From Streptomyces tuirus (lineage in GTDB: Bacteria > Actinomycetota > Actinomycetes > Streptomycetales > Streptomycetaceae), in NCBI GenBank assembly GCA_018195615.1, contig JAGTPG010000002.1:4891501-4955500 (forward strand): 64,000 nucleotides of DNA, written 5' to 3'. This document shows positions 26,115-35,984 of this stretch, piece by piece. The notes below the pieces were generated by a model. It ran no database searches. It saw only the letters and a list, made by a program, of their open reading frames with translations, and was not told the origin of the DNA. A program made the position numbers and the translations under genes. The first letter of the stretch is position 1. Each line of letters begins with the position of its first letter.

Positions 26115-27044
26115 GTGAAGGCCATCGCCATTCAGCGCTACGGAGGTCCGGAGGTCCTGGAGTTGATGGACCTCCCCGAACCGCGTCTGGGACCGGACGT
26201 CGTGCTCGTGCGGGTGAAGTACGCGGGCGTGAACCCGGCCGACTGGAAGATCCGGGAGGGCTACATCGACGACTGGTTCGAGTCGCACTTCCCCATGGTG
26301 ATGGGCTGCGACCTGTCCGGTGTCGTCGAACGCACCGGCCTCGGCGTCACCGAGTTCTCCCCGGGCGACGAGGTCGTCGGCTACGTCCGCGCCGATCACA
26401 TGCAGCGCGGCACGTACGGCGAACTGGTGGCGGCACCCGTGCGGACCCTGGCGCACAGGCCGCGCGCTCTCGACCTGCGGGCCGCGGCCGGGCTGCCGGC
26501 CGCCGGCCTCACGGCCTACCAGGCGCTGCGCCGCCATCTGGGGATCGCCGCCGGTGAGGTGCTGCTCGTGCACGCGGCGGCCGGTGGGGTGGGGTCGCTG
26601 GCCGTCCAGATCGGCCGGGCGCTCGGTGCGCGCGTCATCGGCACGGCGAGCGAGCACAACCACGCGTTCCTGCGGTCGCTCGGTGCCGAGCCGGTCACCT
26701 ACGGCCCCGGGCTCGCCGACCGGGTGCGTGCCCTGGCCCCGGAGGGCGTCGACGCCGTCTTCGACCTCATGGGCGGTGACACCCTGGCCGGTTCGCCGGC
26801 GTTGCTGCGGCCGGGCGGGCGGCTCGCCTCGATCTCCGGTGATGTGACGGGGCTGGGCGGGCGCTATGTGTTCGTGCGGCCCGATCCGGCCGATCTGGCG
26901 GAGCTGGTGGCGATGGCGGAGCGGGGGGCGGTGCGGGTGCACGTCAGCGCGGAGTTCCCGCTGGCGGAGGCCGCGCGGGCCCATGAGCTCGTGGCGACCG
27001 GCCATGTGCGGGGCAAGGTCGTGCTGGCGGTCGATCCGTCCTGA
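26115..27044 (+). CDS. NADP-dependent medium-chain oxidoreductase
   Basis: 309 residues, GTG 26115 after CAGGGGG. Quinone oxidoreductase-type MDR with VKYAGVNPADWKIREGY, CDLSGVVERTG and the cofactor site VHAAAGGVGSLAVQIGRALG. No catalytic zinc ligands. It is a single-gene unit, divergent from the mutase operon and closed by a strong terminator. Substrate unknown. Confidence 0.85.
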   Translation: MKAIAIQRYGGPEVLELMDLPEPRLGPDVVLVRVKYAGVNPADWKIREGYIDDWFESHFPMVMGCDLSGVVERTGLGVTEFSPGDEVVGYVRADHMQRGTYGELVAAPVRTLAHRPRALDLRAAAGLPAAGLTAYQALRRHLGIAAGEVLLVHAAAGGVGSLAVQIGRALGARVIGTASEHNHAFLRSLGAEPVTYGPGLADRVRALAPEGVDAVFDLMGGDTLAGSPALLRPGGRLASISGDVTGLGGRYVFVRPDPADLAELVAMAERGAVRVHVSAEFPLAEAARAHELVATGHVRGKVVLAVDPS

Positions 27045-27058
27045 GCCTGCTCGACCCA

Positions 27059-27084
27059 GGGCCGTCTCCTCACGGAGGCGGCCC
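27059..27084 (+). terminator. Terminator after the 26-kb oxidoreductase
   Basis: GGGCCGTCTCC and GGAGGCGGCCC form an 11-bp stem (one G-T pair) around TCAC, followed by TTT. Confidence 0.8.
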
Positions 27085-27271
27085 TTTCGCATGTCCGGGA
27101 ACCGCCGTCGCCGCGTCTTCAGTGAGTCTTGAGCGGCTCTCCACCCAGCCGCCCCCGGGCCGCCGGTCGGTCCCCTCGCCGTTCGCAGCCGAACCCACAG
27201 AGGCGGCTGTGAGGCTGATTCCACGCCCTCAGGGGCCGCCGAAGCAGACCCACGGACGAACGGAACGGGGC

Positions 27272-28276
27272 ATGACCATTGCTGAGCGGGAGCGGCCGGA
27301 CGCCGCTCCGGCCGCGGCCGAACTCTCCTACCAGCGTTCGATGGACCGCGTCCTGGTGCACCGCAGGGCCGTCATGGAGGTCTTCGTCACGGACGCGGCG
27401 CGGCTCGGCGACGAGACGTTCGCCGTGGCCGTCCAGGCGCCTCGCGCGCACCGTTACTACAACGACCACACGCAGCGGCCCGCGCTGCTCGACCCGCTGT
27501 TCCTGCTGGAGGCCGCCCGCCAGGCGGTCACCGTCGTGGCCCACCAGTGGCTGGGCGTCTCGTACGACACGTCCTTCCTGATCAGCGACTGGACCACCGA
27601 GTTCACGGATCCGGCGGCGCTGCGCGCCCGGGGCGACGCCCCGGACGAACTCGTCGTCGAGGTCACCGCGCGTGACCTGAAGCGGCGCGGCACCAAGCTG
27701 CTGGCGGCCACGCTGGAGTGCGTGTACGTCGTCGGCGGCCGGCGGGCCGGGACGAGTGCCATCGTGGCCGGCTACCTCAGCCGCGACGGTTACACGGCGC
27801 ACCGCGAGAAGAGCCGGGGAAACGTTCCACCGTCCTCGTCCGGCATGCCGCACACCAGGGTGGGCGCGACCGTGGAGCCCGCTCTGGTCGGGCGGGAGCG
27901 GGCCGAGAACGTGGTGCTCACCGATGTGGAGCGCCCGGGCGGTGCGCTCGCTCTGCGGGCCACGCTCGACGTCCCGGTGTGGCACCCGGCCATGTACGAC
28001 CACCCGTTGGACCACGTGCCCGCGATGGCGCTCATGGAGGCGGCGCGGCAGGCCGCCGTGCTCGCCGCCGGGGAGCCCGCCGAGCGGCGGTACGCCCGGG
28101 CCTTCGGTGCCACGTTCCGCCGGTTCGTGGAGCTGGACAGCCCGGTGACGGTCTCCGTCTCGGACTCGGGCGACGCGTGCTTCACCGTCGACTTCCTGCA
28201 GGACGGGGAGTCGGTCTGCACGGCCGAGGTCGCCGTCGCCGCGGTGCCCCCAGGCCCGGACACGGACGGCGGGTGA
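27272..28276 (+). CDS. AfsA-family hotdog enzyme (first copy)
   Basis: 334 residues, ATG 27272 after GGAACGGGG. It has two AfsA hotdog repeats; typical blocks are MDRVLVHRRAVMEVFVTD, RAHRYYNDHT, DPLFLLEAARQAV and, in the second repeat, DHVPAMALMEAARQAA. AfsA enzymes join a beta-ketoacyl chain to dihydroxyacetone phosphate in butyrolactone hormone synthesis. Here the gene leads an operon of fatty-acid-type enzymes and overlaps the next start by GTGA, so it may build the product rather than a hormone. A second AfsA copy at 52425-53458 sits beside an ScbR-type gene and is the better hormone candidate. Confidence 0.85.
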   Translation: MTIAERERPDAAPAAAELSYQRSMDRVLVHRRAVMEVFVTDAARLGDETFAVAVQAPRAHRYYNDHTQRPALLDPLFLLEAARQAVTVVAHQWLGVSYDTSFLISDWTTEFTDPAALRARGDAPDELVVEVTARDLKRRGTKLLAATLECVYVVGGRRAGTSAIVAGYLSRDGYTAHREKSRGNVPPSSSGMPHTRVGATVEPALVGRERAENVVLTDVERPGGALALRATLDVPVWHPAMYDHPLDHVPAMALMEAARQAAVLAAGEPAERRYARAFGATFRRFVELDSPVTVSVSDSGDACFTVDFLQDGESVCTAEVAVAAVPPGPDTDGG

Positions 28277-29331
28277 CGGCCGTGCGACTGCGCTCACCGC
28301 TCGGGCTGACGGCGACGGCCTGGTACCCGGAGCGGCGTCAGACGGCCGAGGAGGCCGTGGCCGCCGGTGACATCGACGCCCGCACCGCCCGCGAGCTCGG
28401 CTACACGTCCCTGCCGGTCAGCGAGGACACCGCGCCGCCCGACATGGCCGTGGAGGCCGCGACCAGGGCACTGGCCGTCGCCGGTACCCGGGCCGACGAC
28501 CTCTCCCTGGTACTGCACGCCAGTGTTCACCACCAGGGCCACGACGCCTGGTCCGCCCCGCACTACATCGCGCGACGGCTCGGGGCCCACCAGGCCGTGC
28601 CGATCGGGCTGCTCCAGCAGTGCAACGGCGGCGCCATCGGCATCGAGCTGGCCGCGAGCCGGCTGCAGGGCGACCCGGCGGCCGGACCCGCGCTGGTCAC
28701 CACCGCCGACCGGTTCCTGCTGCCGAGCTGGCACCGCTGGCTCAGCGACTACGGCATGGCGGCCGGGGACGCGGCCACGGCGGTCCTCGTCCACCGCGCG
28801 GGCGAGCGGCCCGGGGCGGGGCACTCCCGCACGCCGGACCTGCTGCTGCACTCCCTCGCCACCCGGGTCGCGGCCGAGCTCGAGGTCATGCACCGGGGCG
28901 ACGACGAACTCGACGCGACGCCCCTGGGCCACAGTCCGATGATCGACGTACGGCGCACCAAGCGCGCGTTCATCAAGGCGTACGGCGTCGAGTTCTTCCT
29001 CAAGACCGCGGCCGACCGCATCCGGGCCGTCGTCGAGGAAGCCCTGGCCGGTGCCGGGCTCGCCGCCGACGACCCGCGGTTGCGGCACGCCGTGATCCCC
29101 CGACTGGGGAGCAAGGCGATGGCGGAGGCGTACATCCCGCCGCTCACGGACTCCACCTCGGCCCCGGTGCTCGACCTCGGCCGGGCCACCGGGCACGTGG
29201 GCGCCGGCGATCTCAACGCCTCCCTCGCCGACCTGGCCCGCACGGACCTGCTGGCGCCCGGGGAGCACGCGCTCGTGCTCAACGGCGGCGGCGGGTTCAC
29301 CTTCACCGCGGTCGTGGTCAGCAAGTCCTGA
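28273..29331 (+). CDS. KASIII-like acyltransferase (CerJ-type)
   Basis: 352 residues of the ketoacyl synthase III fold. The active Cys is in QQCNGGAIGIEL (about residue 117). The block that holds HQAN in FabH reads PRLG here, and the GNT Asn block reads TGHVGAGD, with Asp (about 313). The loss of the canonical His-Asn pair points to acyl transfer, as in CerJ, rather than decarboxylative condensation. A paralogue with the same changes lies at 40886-41935. GTG start overlapping the AfsA gene. The ACP gene follows. Confidence 0.78.
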   Translation: MTAVRLRSPLGLTATAWYPERRQTAEEAVAAGDIDARTARELGYTSLPVSEDTAPPDMAVEAATRALAVAGTRADDLSLVLHASVHHQGHDAWSAPHYIARRLGAHQAVPIGLLQQCNGGAIGIELAASRLQGDPAAGPALVTTADRFLLPSWHRWLSDYGMAAGDAATAVLVHRAGERPGAGHSRTPDLLLHSLATRVAAELEVMHRGDDELDATPLGHSPMIDVRRTKRAFIKAYGVEFFLKTAADRIRAVVEEALAGAGLAADDPRLRHAVIPRLGSKAMAEAYIPPLTDSTSAPVLDLGRATGHVGAGDLNASLADLARTDLLAPGEHALVLNGGGGFTFTAVVVSKS

Positions 29332-29389
29332 GCAGGACCGCCTCACCGACCCATCCGTGCACAACCCACCCGTTCAAGGAGAAACAGCC

Positions 29390-29629
29390 ATGTCCGCACA
29401 CCAGGACCGTCTCTTCGCCCTCGTCTCCGAGAAGCTCGGCGTGCTCGCCGAGGAGCTGACCACCGACGCCACCTTCGACAGCCTCGACCTGGACTCGCTC
29501 GCGCTGATCGAGCTCAGCGTCATCGTGCAGAAGGAGTTCGGCGTCCAGATCGACGAGACGGCGCTGACCCCGGAGAACACCTTCGGCGACGTCCTCGCCA
29601 CCATCGACGCCAAGGCCCCGGTGGCCTGA
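29390..29629 (+). CDS. Acyl carrier protein
   Basis: 79 residues, ATG 29390 after AAGGAG. The phosphopantetheine site is LDLDSLALIEL (Ser in DSL, about residue 35). Acidic, four-helix length. It carries the growing acyl chain for the FabF/FabG/FabH homologues around it. Its stop overlaps the FabF start by one base (TGATG). Confidence 0.9.
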   Translation: MSAHQDRLFALVSEKLGVLAEELTTDATFDSLDLDSLALIELSVIVQKEFGVQIDETALTPENTFGDVLATIDAKAPVA

Positions 29630-30891
29630 TGAGCGGCATACCGACGCGGCGCCGCGATGGGCGGCGCACGGAACGCTTCGACGTGGCGGTCACCGGCGTC
29701 GGCCTGGTCACCCCGGCCGGTCTTGGCGTCGAGGCCAACATGGAGCGGGTCTGGGCGGGTGAGTCCACGGCGGCCACCGACCCGGACCTCGCCGGCCTGC
29801 CCGTCGACTTCGCCTGCCGCGTTCCCGGCTTCGACGCGGGGGCGCTGCTCGGGCGGCGCAGTGCCGTACGCATGGACCCGGTCAGCCACTTCGGCGTGGT
29901 GGCGGCCCGGCAGGCCGTGGAGGACGCCGGGCTGGATCCGTCGAGCTGGGACGGCGCCCGGGTCGGCGTGGTCGTCGGCACGTCGCTGGGCGGCTGGTCC
30001 ACGGTCGAGCGGGAGCACGGCAAGCACCTGGAGGACGGCCCGGAGTTCGTGTCGCCGCTGCTGATGGTGATGGGCCCGGTCAACATGACGGCCGGTTACA
30101 TCGCCATGGACCTCAAGGCGCTGGGCCCCAACCAGGTGGTGTCCACGGCCTGCGCGTCCGGCAACACGGCGATCGGGTACGCCCGCGCCCTGCTGGAGGC
30201 CGGGGTCTGCGACATCGTCCTGGCGGGCGGCGCCGAGGCGGCCATGTCCCGGACCGCGATGGCCTCTCTGGCCCGGGCCGGGGCGCTGTCCACGCGGGGC
30301 GACGACCCGGCGTCCGCGTCCCGGCCGTTCGACGCCGACCGGAACGGGTTCGTCGCGGGCGAGGGCGCGGCCATGCTGGTGCTGGAGCGCGTCGAGGACG
30401 CCCGGGCGCGCGGCGCCCGCGTCCGGGCCCGGGTCTCCGGGTTCGGCGCGTCCGCCGACGGCCACCACGCCTCGGCACCCGACCCGACGGGCGGCGGCGC
30501 CGAGCGGGCCATCAGGGCCGCCCTCGCCGACGCCCTGGTCGACCCCTCCGAGGTGGACCACGTCAACGCGCACGGCACGTCCACGCCGCTCAACGACATC
30601 ACCGAGGCCGGCGTCATCCGCCGGGTCTTCGGCGAGAAGCCGGCCGTCACCTCCACCAAGGGCGTCGTCGGTCATCTGCTGGGCGCGGCCGGCGCGGCCG
30701 AGGCGGTGTACACGGTGCTCGCGGTGGAGCGGCGCCTCGTCCCGCCGACCGCCAACCTGACCAGCCTGGACCCGGGCATCGGGGTGGACGTCGTGGCGAA
30801 GGAGGCCCGGCCGCTGGAGATCGGCGCGGCCGTGAACGACTCCTTCGGCTTCGGCGGCCAGAACGCGGTGATCGTGGTGACCCCGGCATGA
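29629..30891 (+). CDS. Beta-ketoacyl-ACP synthase II-type ketosynthase
   Basis: 420 residues with the full Cys-His-His triad: VSTACASGNTAIGYA, NAHGTSTPLND and GVVGHLLGAAG. It is FabF-like. No chain-length-factor partner is encoded beside it, so this is not a classical type II polyketide KS/CLF pair. It elongates ACP-bound chains. It overlaps the ACP and the FabG gene (ATGA). Confidence 0.9.
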   Translation: MSGIPTRRRDGRRTERFDVAVTGVGLVTPAGLGVEANMERVWAGESTAATDPDLAGLPVDFACRVPGFDAGALLGRRSAVRMDPVSHFGVVAARQAVEDAGLDPSSWDGARVGVVVGTSLGGWSTVEREHGKHLEDGPEFVSPLLMVMGPVNMTAGYIAMDLKALGPNQVVSTACASGNTAIGYARALLEAGVCDIVLAGGAEAAMSRTAMASLARAGALSTRGDDPASASRPFDADRNGFVAGEGAAMLVLERVEDARARGARVRARVSGFGASADGHHASAPDPTGGGAERAIRAALADALVDPSEVDHVNAHGTSTPLNDITEAGVIRRVFGEKPAVTSTKGVVGHLLGAAGAAEAVYTVLAVERRLVPPTANLTSLDPGIGVDVVAKEARPLEIGAAVNDSFGFGGQNAVIVVTPA

Positions 30892-31631
30892 CAGCGACTC
30901 CGGACACCGCGGGGGCCGGCAGTGGCCCGGGCCGTTCCGTGCTCGTCACGGGCGGGAACCGCGGCATCGGGCTGGCCGTCGCCCGCTCGCTCGCCGCGCG
31001 CGGCGACCGGGTGGCGGTCACCCACCGCACCGGCGAGCCCCCGGCGGGGCTGTTCGGGGTGCGCTGCGACGTGACGGACGAGGCCCAGGTGGAGCGCGCC
31101 TTCAAGGAGGTCGCGGCCGAGCAGGGCGAGGTCGAGGTGCTGGTCGCCAACGCCGGGATCACCCGGGACGGGCTGCTGCTCGCCCTCGGCGACGAGGCGG
31201 TCGACGCCGTGCTCGACACCAACCTGCGGTCGGTCTTCCGCCTGGCCCGGCACGCCTCCCGGGGCATGCTGGGCCGGCGCTGGGGCCGCATGGTGCTGGT
31301 CTCGTCCGCCGTCGCGTTCACCGGCTCGCCCGGCCAGACCAACTACACCGCCGCCAAGGCCGGCCTCGTCGGGCTGGCCCGCTCGCTCGCCTGGGAGCTC
31401 GGCAGCCGCGGCATCACCGTCAACGTCGTCACCCCGGGGCTGGTGGAGACGGACATGCTCCGCGAGGTACGCCCGGCCCGCCTCGACCAGTACCTGGCGA
31501 TGACGCCGCTGGGCCGGGCCGGGACCGCCGACGAGGTGGCCGCCGCGGTGCGGTTCCTCACCGGCGAGGAGGCCTCGTACATCACCGGCGCCGTGCTGCC
31601 GGTCAGCGGTGGGCTCGGCATGGGCCACTGA
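30888..31631 (+). CDS. 3-oxoacyl-ACP reductase (FabG-like)
   Basis: 247-residue short-chain dehydrogenase. The NADP site VTGGNRGIGLAVA, NAGITRDG and the catalytic Ser/Tyr/Lys in VSSAVAFTG, then YTAAKAG are all present. It reduces the beta-keto group made by the FabF-like enzyme encoded just upstream, to which it is coupled by ATGA. Followed by 53 bp and the FabH-like gene. Confidence 0.88.
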   Translation: MTATPDTAGAGSGPGRSVLVTGGNRGIGLAVARSLAARGDRVAVTHRTGEPPAGLFGVRCDVTDEAQVERAFKEVAAEQGEVEVLVANAGITRDGLLLALGDEAVDAVLDTNLRSVFRLARHASRGMLGRRWGRMVLVSSAVAFTGSPGQTNYTAAKAGLVGLARSLAWELGSRGITVNVVTPGLVETDMLREVRPARLDQYLAMTPLGRAGTADEVAAAVRFLTGEEASYITGAVLPVSGGLGMGH

Positions 31632-31684
31632 CGTCCCGTGCCGCACGCCTCCACCACCACGAGAAAGCACAGGAAAGGGAAACC

Positions 31685-32671
31685 ATGCCAGTCGGTGTCC
31701 TGTCGATCGGCTCCTACACACCGGCCAAGGTCGTCGACAACCAGCAGATCAGCGCGTGGACGGGGATGCCCGAGTCCTGGGTGACCGAACGCACCGGGGT
31801 GCTCCAGCGGCGCTACGCCGAACCGGGCACCACGACGTCCGACCTCGCCGTCCCGGCCGCCCGCGAGGCGCTCCAGGGCGTCACCGAGGAGGTGCGCGAG
31901 CGGCTCGGCGCGCTGGTCGTGGCCACCAGCACCCCGGACGTGCCGCAGCCGTCCACCGCCGCCATCCTCCAGCACAAGCTGGGTCTCGCCACCCTGCCCG
32001 CCTTCGACGTCAACGCCGTGTGCAGCGGTTTCCTCTACGGCCTCGCGGTCGCCGAGGGACTGCTGAAGGCCGGCCGGCACGGGGAGCACGTACTGCTCGT
32101 CGGGGCCGACATGTTCTCCACGATCATGGACAGGTCCGACCGGCGCACGGTCAGCCTGTTCGGCGACGGCGCGGGCGCCGTGCTGCTCGGCGAGGTGCCC
32201 GAGGGCTACGGCCTGCGGTCCGTGCAGCTGGTCACCGACGGGGAGTTCCACCACTACGTCGGCGTGGAGGCCGGTGGCACCCGGACGCCGCTCGACGCAG
32301 AGGCCCGCGAGGCCGGGCAACACTACTTCCGGATGGACGGCCGGGCGGTGCGCGACTACGCGCTGTCCGTGCTGGCGAAGCTCACCGCCCGGACGCTCGA
32401 CGACTGCCGGCTGGACCTGGAGGACGTCGACCGCTTCGTCTTCCACCAGGCCAACACCCGGCTCCTGGAGACCTTCGTGGCGGACGCCGGGATCGACCCG
32501 GCGCGGGTCGCCTACACCGCCCCGCACCTGGGCAACACCGTCGCCGCGTCGGTGCCGCTCACCCTGCACGCCACCCACCGGGAACGGCCGCTGCGGCGCG
32601 GCGAGCGGGTGCTGCTGGCGTCGGTGGGCGGCGGCATGACCGCGGGCGCGGCACTGCTGACCTGGTACTGA
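31685..32671 (+). CDS. Beta-ketoacyl-ACP synthase III (FabH-like, full triad)
   Basis: 328 residues, ATG 31685 after GGAAAGGGA. The triad is intact: Cys in DVNAVCSGFLYGL, His in FHQANTRLLE and Asn in HLGNTVAASVPL. Unlike the two divergent KASIII proteins of this cluster, it should perform the priming condensation of acyl-CoA with malonyl-ACP. It likely selects the starter unit for the pathway, possibly a branched acyl-CoA supplied by the mutase operon. Confidence 0.9.
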   Translation: MPVGVLSIGSYTPAKVVDNQQISAWTGMPESWVTERTGVLQRRYAEPGTTTSDLAVPAAREALQGVTEEVRERLGALVVATSTPDVPQPSTAAILQHKLGLATLPAFDVNAVCSGFLYGLAVAEGLLKAGRHGEHVLLVGADMFSTIMDRSDRRTVSLFGDGAGAVLLGEVPEGYGLRSVQLVTDGEFHHYVGVEAGGTRTPLDAEAREAGQHYFRMDGRAVRDYALSVLAKLTARTLDDCRLDLEDVDRFVFHQANTRLLETFVADAGIDPARVAYTAPHLGNTVAASVPLTLHATHRERPLRRGERVLLASVGGGMTAGAALLTWY

Positions 32672-32736
32672 GCCGACCGGCCGCCGGCAGAGCCGGCATC
32701 GACCCCACGCACATCACACGCAGCATCGGAGGAGCC

Positions 32737-33479
32737 ATGAGGCTCGACGGACAGACGGCCGTCATCACCGGGGGCACACGGGGCCTCGGGCGGGCGATCG
32801 CAGAGGCCTACCTCGCCGAGGGGGCCTCGGTGGTGGTCGCCGCGCGCAACCCGTACGACATCAAGGAACTCGCCGACGACCACCGCGACCGGCTGCTCTA
32901 CCACCACACGGACGTCACCGACGAGGCCTCGGTGGACGGGCTGATGGCCACCGCCGTCGAGACGTTCGGAGGTGTCGACGTCCTGGTCAACAACGCGGGC
33001 GTCAGCCGGGACGGCAGGATCTCCCGGCTGTCCGTGGCCGACTGGAACACCACCCTGGCCACCAACCTGACCGGCGTCTTCCTCTGCACCCGCGCGGTGA
33101 TCGGCCCGATGACCGGCCGGCGCGAGGCGACCGGTGTCGGCGGCCGCATCATCAACGTGTCGTCCTGCGTGGCCGGCCGGCCCGCGATCGGGGCGTCCGC
33201 CTACAGCGCGAGCAAGGCCGCCGTGGAGATGTTCACCCGCACCTCGGCGGCCGAGCTCGCCCCAAGGGCATCACCGTCAACTGCCTGTCGCCCGGCTACA
33301 TCGACGAGGGCATGGGCAAGGAGCTGGCGGCCAACGAGCGTGCCTGGGAGTCCTACCGCGGCCGGCTGCTGTCCGGGCGCCTCGGCCGTCCCCAGGAGGT
33401 CGGTGCCACCGCCGTGTTCCTCGCCTCCCAGGACAGCTCGTACGTCAACGGCAGCGTGGTCGAGGTCAACGGGGGCTGA
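32737..33479 (+). pseudogene. Second SDR ketoreductase, frameshifted near 33,262
   Basis: The first part has VITGGTRGLGRAIAEAYLAEG, NNAGVSRDG and YSASKAA. After AAELAP the frame is lost, but the other frame reads KGITVNCLSPGYIDEGMGKE through DSSYVNGSVVEVNGG, the normal SDR ending. A single C seems to be missing in GCCCCAAG at 33,259-33,264. Restored length is about 248 residues. ATG 32737 follows GGAGGAG. A role in reduction of the chain, or of a butyrolactone-like intermediate, is inferred from position. Confidence 0.82.
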
Positions 33480-33480
33480 T

Positions 33481-35028
33481 GTGGGCGGCCTGACGAAGCC
33501 CGGGGCGCCCGTGCTGGTCGTCGGGGCCGGCCCGGTCGGTCTGGTCGTCGCCTGCGAACTGCTCCAGCGGGACGTCCCGGTCCGCGTCGTGGACGCCGGG
33601 CGCGGGCACTCGGCGCACTCCCGCGCGAACGTCGTCTGGCCGCGCAACCTCGAACTGCTCGACCGGATCGGGGTGACCGACGACCTGCTGGGCATCGGCC
33701 ACCGGCTGGCGGGCACGGCGTTCTACTCGCGCGGCCGGCGCCTGGCGACGGCCTGGATGAGCCGGCTGCCGGACTCGCCGTACCCGTTCGCGCTCACGCT
33801 CTCGCAGAACGACACCGAGGACGTGCTGCGCCACCGGCTCGCCGCGCTCGGCGGCACCGTGGAGGAGGGCGTACGGCTCACCGCCCTGGACAACACCCCG
33901 GGCGGCCCGGCCGTCAAGCTGGAGCACGAGGGCGGCCGGGTCGAGGAGCTGGAGCCCGGCTGGCTGGTCGGCGCGGACGGCGCGCACAGCACCGTGCGCA
34001 AGGAACTGGGCATCGCCTACGACGGCCCGCCGGTCGACGTGTCGTTCGCCATCACCGACGCCCGGCTGACCACCACCCTCTCCGAGGACCTGTCGCACTA
34101 CTGCTACGCCCCGAGCGGCGCGATGGTGCTGGGCCCGATGGGCGACGGTGTGCACCGCATCGCCCTGAACGTGCCGCACGACGCCTACGACGAGCACAAC
34201 CCGCCGTCGCGCGAGATGTTCCAGCAGGTCGTCGACGACCGGGCGGCCGGCCGCAGCAGGGTCGAGGAACTGCTGTGGAGCGGTTCCTTCCGGGTGCGGG
34301 TGAGGATCGCCTCCTCCTTCCGCAGCGACCGCTGCTTCCTGGTGGGCGACGCCGCGCACGTGATCAGCCCGGCCGGCGGCCAGGGCATGAACACGGGGAT
34401 GCAGGACGCGTTCAACCTGGCGTGGAAGCTCTCCGGGGTCATCCACGGGGAGTTCGAGGAGTCGGTCCTGGACTCCTACGACACCGAACGCCGGGCCGTC
34501 TCCCATGACGTGGCGCGCTCGACCGAGCTGCTGACCAAGGCGGGCCTCGTCCGCACACCGGCGAAAGTCGCCCTGCGGGACGCGGCGTTCGTGGCGGCCG
34601 ACCGGACGGGACTGTTCCAGCGCAAGCTCGCCCCGCAGCTCGGTCAGACGGCCGTCAGCTACGACGGCGACCGCCATCCCCGGCTGCCGGTGATGGTCTC
34701 GGGCGGGACGCACCCGCGGTTCGGCAGCGGCGGCTGGCCGGTGATCGACCGGGACCGGCACACCGTGCTGCTGTGGCCCGGCACCCGCACCCCGCCCCCG
34801 GACTGGCAGCGCACCCGCGACCGGATGCGGCGGGCGCTGCCCGAGGGCACGCCCGTGCTCGACCTGACCCGTGCGGTCCCGAGGGGCCTCGCCGCCGCAC
34901 TGGGTTCACGACCGGCCGTGGCGGTGGTCCGTCCGGACGGCCATCTGCTGGGCCGGCTCGACCCCCGGCGGCCCCAGGAGACCAACCGGCTGCTCACCCG
35001 AGCGGCCCACCTCAGGAGCCGGCCATGA
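33481..35028 (+). CDS. FAD-dependent aromatic/polyketide-type monooxygenase
   Basis: 515 residues, GTG 33481 just after the SDR stop. The FAD fold is VLVVGAGPVGLVVACELL at the N-terminus, the DG motif is GWLVGADGAHSTVRKELG, and the GD motif is CFLVGDAAHVISPAGGQGMN. The C-terminal thioredoxin-like region is typical of PheA/TetX-type class A flavin monooxygenases. It probably hydroxylates or oxidatively rearranges the product. The stop overlaps the HAD gene start by ATGA. Confidence 0.88.
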   Translation: MGGLTKPGAPVLVVGAGPVGLVVACELLQRDVPVRVVDAGRGHSAHSRANVVWPRNLELLDRIGVTDDLLGIGHRLAGTAFYSRGRRLATAWMSRLPDSPYPFALTLSQNDTEDVLRHRLAALGGTVEEGVRLTALDNTPGGPAVKLEHEGGRVEELEPGWLVGADGAHSTVRKELGIAYDGPPVDVSFAITDARLTTTLSEDLSHYCYAPSGAMVLGPMGDGVHRIALNVPHDAYDEHNPPSREMFQQVVDDRAAGRSRVEELLWSGSFRVRVRIASSFRSDRCFLVGDAAHVISPAGGQGMNTGMQDAFNLAWKLSGVIHGEFEESVLDSYDTERRAVSHDVARSTELLTKAGLVRTPAKVALRDAAFVAADRTGLFQRKLAPQLGQTAVSYDGDRHPRLPVMVSGGTHPRFGSGGWPVIDRDRHTVLLWPGTRTPPPDWQRTRDRMRRALPEGTPVLDLTRAVPRGLAAALGSRPAVAVVRPDGHLLGRLDPRRPQETNRLLTRAAHLRSRP

Positions 35029-35756
35029 CGACGTCCCTGCCCCCGCTGACCAGCGACCACTCCCGTCCCGTGGTGGCGTTCTTCGACGCCGACGAGACGC
35101 TCATCGCCATGAAGACCCCGTTCTCGCTGCTGCGCCACCGGCTGCGGCGGCGTGGGGACGTCACGGGAGCCGAGTACGAACGGCTGGTGGAGCCGCTGAG
35201 GCGGCTGGCGTCGATGGGTGTCACACCGGTCGAGGTGGTGTCCAAGTTCTACGAACTGCACACCGGTGTCCCCTGGGACGAGGTGGTCGCCGAGGCCCGC
35301 CGGTGGTACGCCGACCTGCGTGAGGTGGGGGCGCCGTTCATCGAGCCGACCGTCGCCCGGCTGCGCAGCCACCAGGAGGCGGGCCACCACACGGTCGTCA
35401 TCTCCGGCTCGTGGCCCGCCACGCTGCACCCGATCACCGACGACCTGGGCGTCGACCTGGTCCTGTGCACCGAGCCCGAACTGGACGCGGACCGCTGTAT
35501 GACCGGGGCGATCCGGCACGCGATGTTCGGTCCGGCGAAGGCCGAGGCGGTCCGGCAGGCGCTGGAGAAGTTCGGCGCGGATCCCGCCGACTGCTACGCG
35601 TACGGCGACGACCCCGGCGACCTGACCATGCTGCGGATGGTGGGCCGCCCCACGGTGGTCGGCGCCAACCCCAGGATGACGGCGTACGCGGCGGAGCAGG
35701 GCTGGCCGGTCATCCCGGCGACCCTGGTGACCGGCACGAGACGCCAGCCGGTGTGA
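35025..35756 (+). CDS. HAD-superfamily phosphatase (SerB-like)
   Basis: 243 residues. Motif I is VAFFDADETLIAMKTP; the other motifs are VVISGSWPATL and YGDDPGDLTML. HAD-IB phosphatases of this type occur in butyrolactone and butenolide clusters, where they can remove the phosphate left by the AfsA step. That makes the AfsA-phosphatase combination meaningful here, although the substrate is unproven. Last gene of the rightward operon that starts at 27272; a hairpin terminator follows. Confidence 0.82.
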   Translation: MTTSLPPLTSDHSRPVVAFFDADETLIAMKTPFSLLRHRLRRRGDVTGAEYERLVEPLRRLASMGVTPVEVVSKFYELHTGVPWDEVVAEARRWYADLREVGAPFIEPTVARLRSHQEAGHHTVVISGSWPATLHPITDDLGVDLVLCTEPELDADRCMTGAIRHAMFGPAKAEAVRQALEKFGADPADCYAYGDDPGDLTMLRMVGRPTVVGANPRMTAYAAEQGWPVIPATLVTGTRRQPV

Positions 35757-35770
35757 CCCCGTACGACCAC

Positions 35771-35805
35771 GCCGCCCCGTGCCTCTCAAGGGGGCACGGG
35801 GCGGC
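35771..35805. terminator. Terminator after the core biosynthetic operon
   Basis: GCCGCCCCGTGCC and GGCACGGGGCGGC form a perfect 13-bp stem with a 9-nt loop, between the HAD gene and the convergent aldo-keto reductase gene. Confidence 0.82.
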
Positions 35806-35984
35806 ATCGGTGCGCGGCTCGTCGGTGGTGCTCGGCGCGCCGAGGTCGAGCCGGTGGTGCCGCCCGCCGCCCGCCGCTCGCCGCTCGCGGCGAACCCGGC
35901 GGGAGGCAGGGCCGGCTCGCTGGGCAGCGGCGGAGAACGCGGGTCAGCGGGGGCCGGTGGAGCGGACGCCGGCGCGGCGGGCGC

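Noticed and set aside
31609..33480. A giant open frame continuing into the flavin monooxygenase
   Set aside because: It is the antisense-like shadow of FabH joined to the frameshifted SDR; the real genes are in other frames with proper starts.
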